DNA of 64,000 bases from Pandoraea vervacti (GTDB taxonomy: Bacteria; Pseudomonadota; Gammaproteobacteria; Burkholderiales; Burkholderiaceae), in contig NZ_CP010897.2 of NCBI RefSeq assembly GCF_000934605.2, positions 2,914,001-2,978,000 of the forward strand, read 5' to 3'. Shown one piece after another: positions 63,708 to 64,000 of the stretch. The position numbers were made by a program, and so were the translations under genes. How positions within the stretch are numbered: the first letter of the stretch is position 1; every line of letters starts with the position of its first letter. Below the pieces are notes generated by a model. The model did not search any database, was not told the DNA's origin, and worked only from the letters and a program-made list of their open reading frames with translations.

Positions 63708-64000
63708 TTACTTCCCCATCTCGACCTTGGCGGAGACTTCACGCGCTTCGCTCAGATGATGTCGCAAGGTCGGCAGCGTGCGCTGCGCAAAGGCTTTCAG
63801 ATCCGGGTCCTGGCCCTTCTCTGCCTCGGTCTGGAAAAGTGTGACCGCCTGCTCGTGCGCGTCGGGCCCGGCAAGGTTCAGATAGGCAACGTCGAACTCT
63901 CGCCCCTTCTTGCCTTTGAGCGCCTCGACGTCCGGGTTCACCCCGGGATCGTTGGGCACGGCCACGCCCTTCTTCGCCGCCAACTGACGCAAGGCTTCAT
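63708..64000 (-). CDS. DUF4142 protein, C-terminal part (runs off the window)
   Basis: About 97 residues ending KVEMGK are visible; the frame stays open to the window edge. AALRQLAAKKG-like text, GREFDVAYLNLAGPDAHEQA and the tail RTLPTLRHHLSEAREV match the DUF4142 (ferritin-like, exported) family. The family is helical and often periplasmic; function unknown. Its stop lies at the start of the PLD fusion gene, which it precedes on the same strand. Confidence 0.75.
   Translation of the reverse strand, partial: EALRQLAAKKGVAVPNDPGVNPDVEALKGKKGREFDVAYLNLAGPDAHEQAVTLFQTEAEKGQDPDLKAFAQRTLPTLRHHLSEAREVSAKVEMGK

Noticed and set aside
1..64000. tRNA, rRNA, CRISPR array, IS element or prophage
   Set aside because: No cloverleaf, conserved rRNA stretch, spacer-repeat pattern, transposase or phage gene was seen. 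A covariance-model search (for example tRNAscan) would settle the RNA question.

Overview
The window is GC-rich, densely packed bacterial chromosome. The predicted proteins look like Burkholderiales (Betaproteobacteria), perhaps Pandoraea or a close relative. This rests on trimeric porins, AidA/PixA-type proteins, a BzdR/BoxR-type regulator, DUF1097 and DUF2938 membrane proteins, and many LysR, IclR and GntR regulators beside small-acid catabolic loci. The genus is an inference; no rRNA, tRNA or other marker gene is present. I saw no CRISPR array, IS element, prophage or plasmid origin. The window reads as an accessory catabolic stretch of a soil or opportunist genome.

Layout. 0-0.25 kb: the 3' end of an arginase-family (hutG-like) gene. 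0.4-5.6 kb: a LysR regulator, a taurine/NMT1-type ABC importer and an FAD amine oxidase-like enzyme. 5.6-7.7 kb: an OmpR/EnvZ-type two-component pair. 8-12.4 kb: a TlpA-like lipoprotein, two proteins of unknown function, and a methyltransferase with an Rrf2 regulator. 12.6-14.1 kb: an NiaP-like MFS carrier. 14.1-23.3 kb: ten consecutive minus-strand genes (FAH hydrolase, ABC binding protein, VOC enzyme, ABC permease and ATPase, alpha/beta hydrolase, DapA-type lyase, porin, amino-acid permease). A D-2-hydroxyacid dehydrogenase diverges from this array, and an LVIVD beta-propeller, a second porin, a VOC protein and an FCD-type GntR regulator lie beyond it. Four copies of an ATGTATAC-centred palindrome lie in the promoter gaps of this 14-29 kb block, suggesting one GntR regulon.

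29.7-30.8 kb: two AidA/PixA-family proteins. 31-38.2 kb: two cytosine-deaminase-like amidohydrolases, an AllE-type bicupin, a LysR, a Tat-exported gamma-glutamyltransferase and a DUF1097 membrane protein. A 17-bp element is shared by the first amidohydrolase promoter and the lysR leader. 38.5-41.0 kb: a 22-residue-repeat protein of unknown function next to a NarL/NarX-like pair. 41.3-43.8 kb: an unusual AAA ATPase and an esterase. 43.9-47.0 kb: an IclR-cupin pair divergent from an MFS carrier, with two identical-architecture operators (GTATCG-N5-CGATAC) in the shared promoter.

47.1-54.2 kb: the most interesting block. It is a five-gene operon (crotonase, LcdH-like dehydrogenase, BKACE, periplasmic binding protein, feruloyl-CoA synthase-like ligase) divergent from an XRE-shikimate-kinase fusion regulator of the BzdR/BoxR type. 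A textbook TGCA-N6-TGCA palindrome and a 30-bp near-perfect palindrome lie in the intergenic region. I infer a pathway for an aromatic side-chain acid that uses BKACE where a thiolase would be expected, sensed through an aryl-CoA. 54.2-64 kb: a MerR regulator with a 19-bp-spacer promoter driving a DUF2938 membrane protein, an FRG-domain protein, a PAS-GAF-GGDEF protein, a small orphan ORF, a Tat-exported amidase, a PhnB-like VOC protein, a PLD-VTT-EEP triple-domain fusion and the end of a DUF4142 gene.
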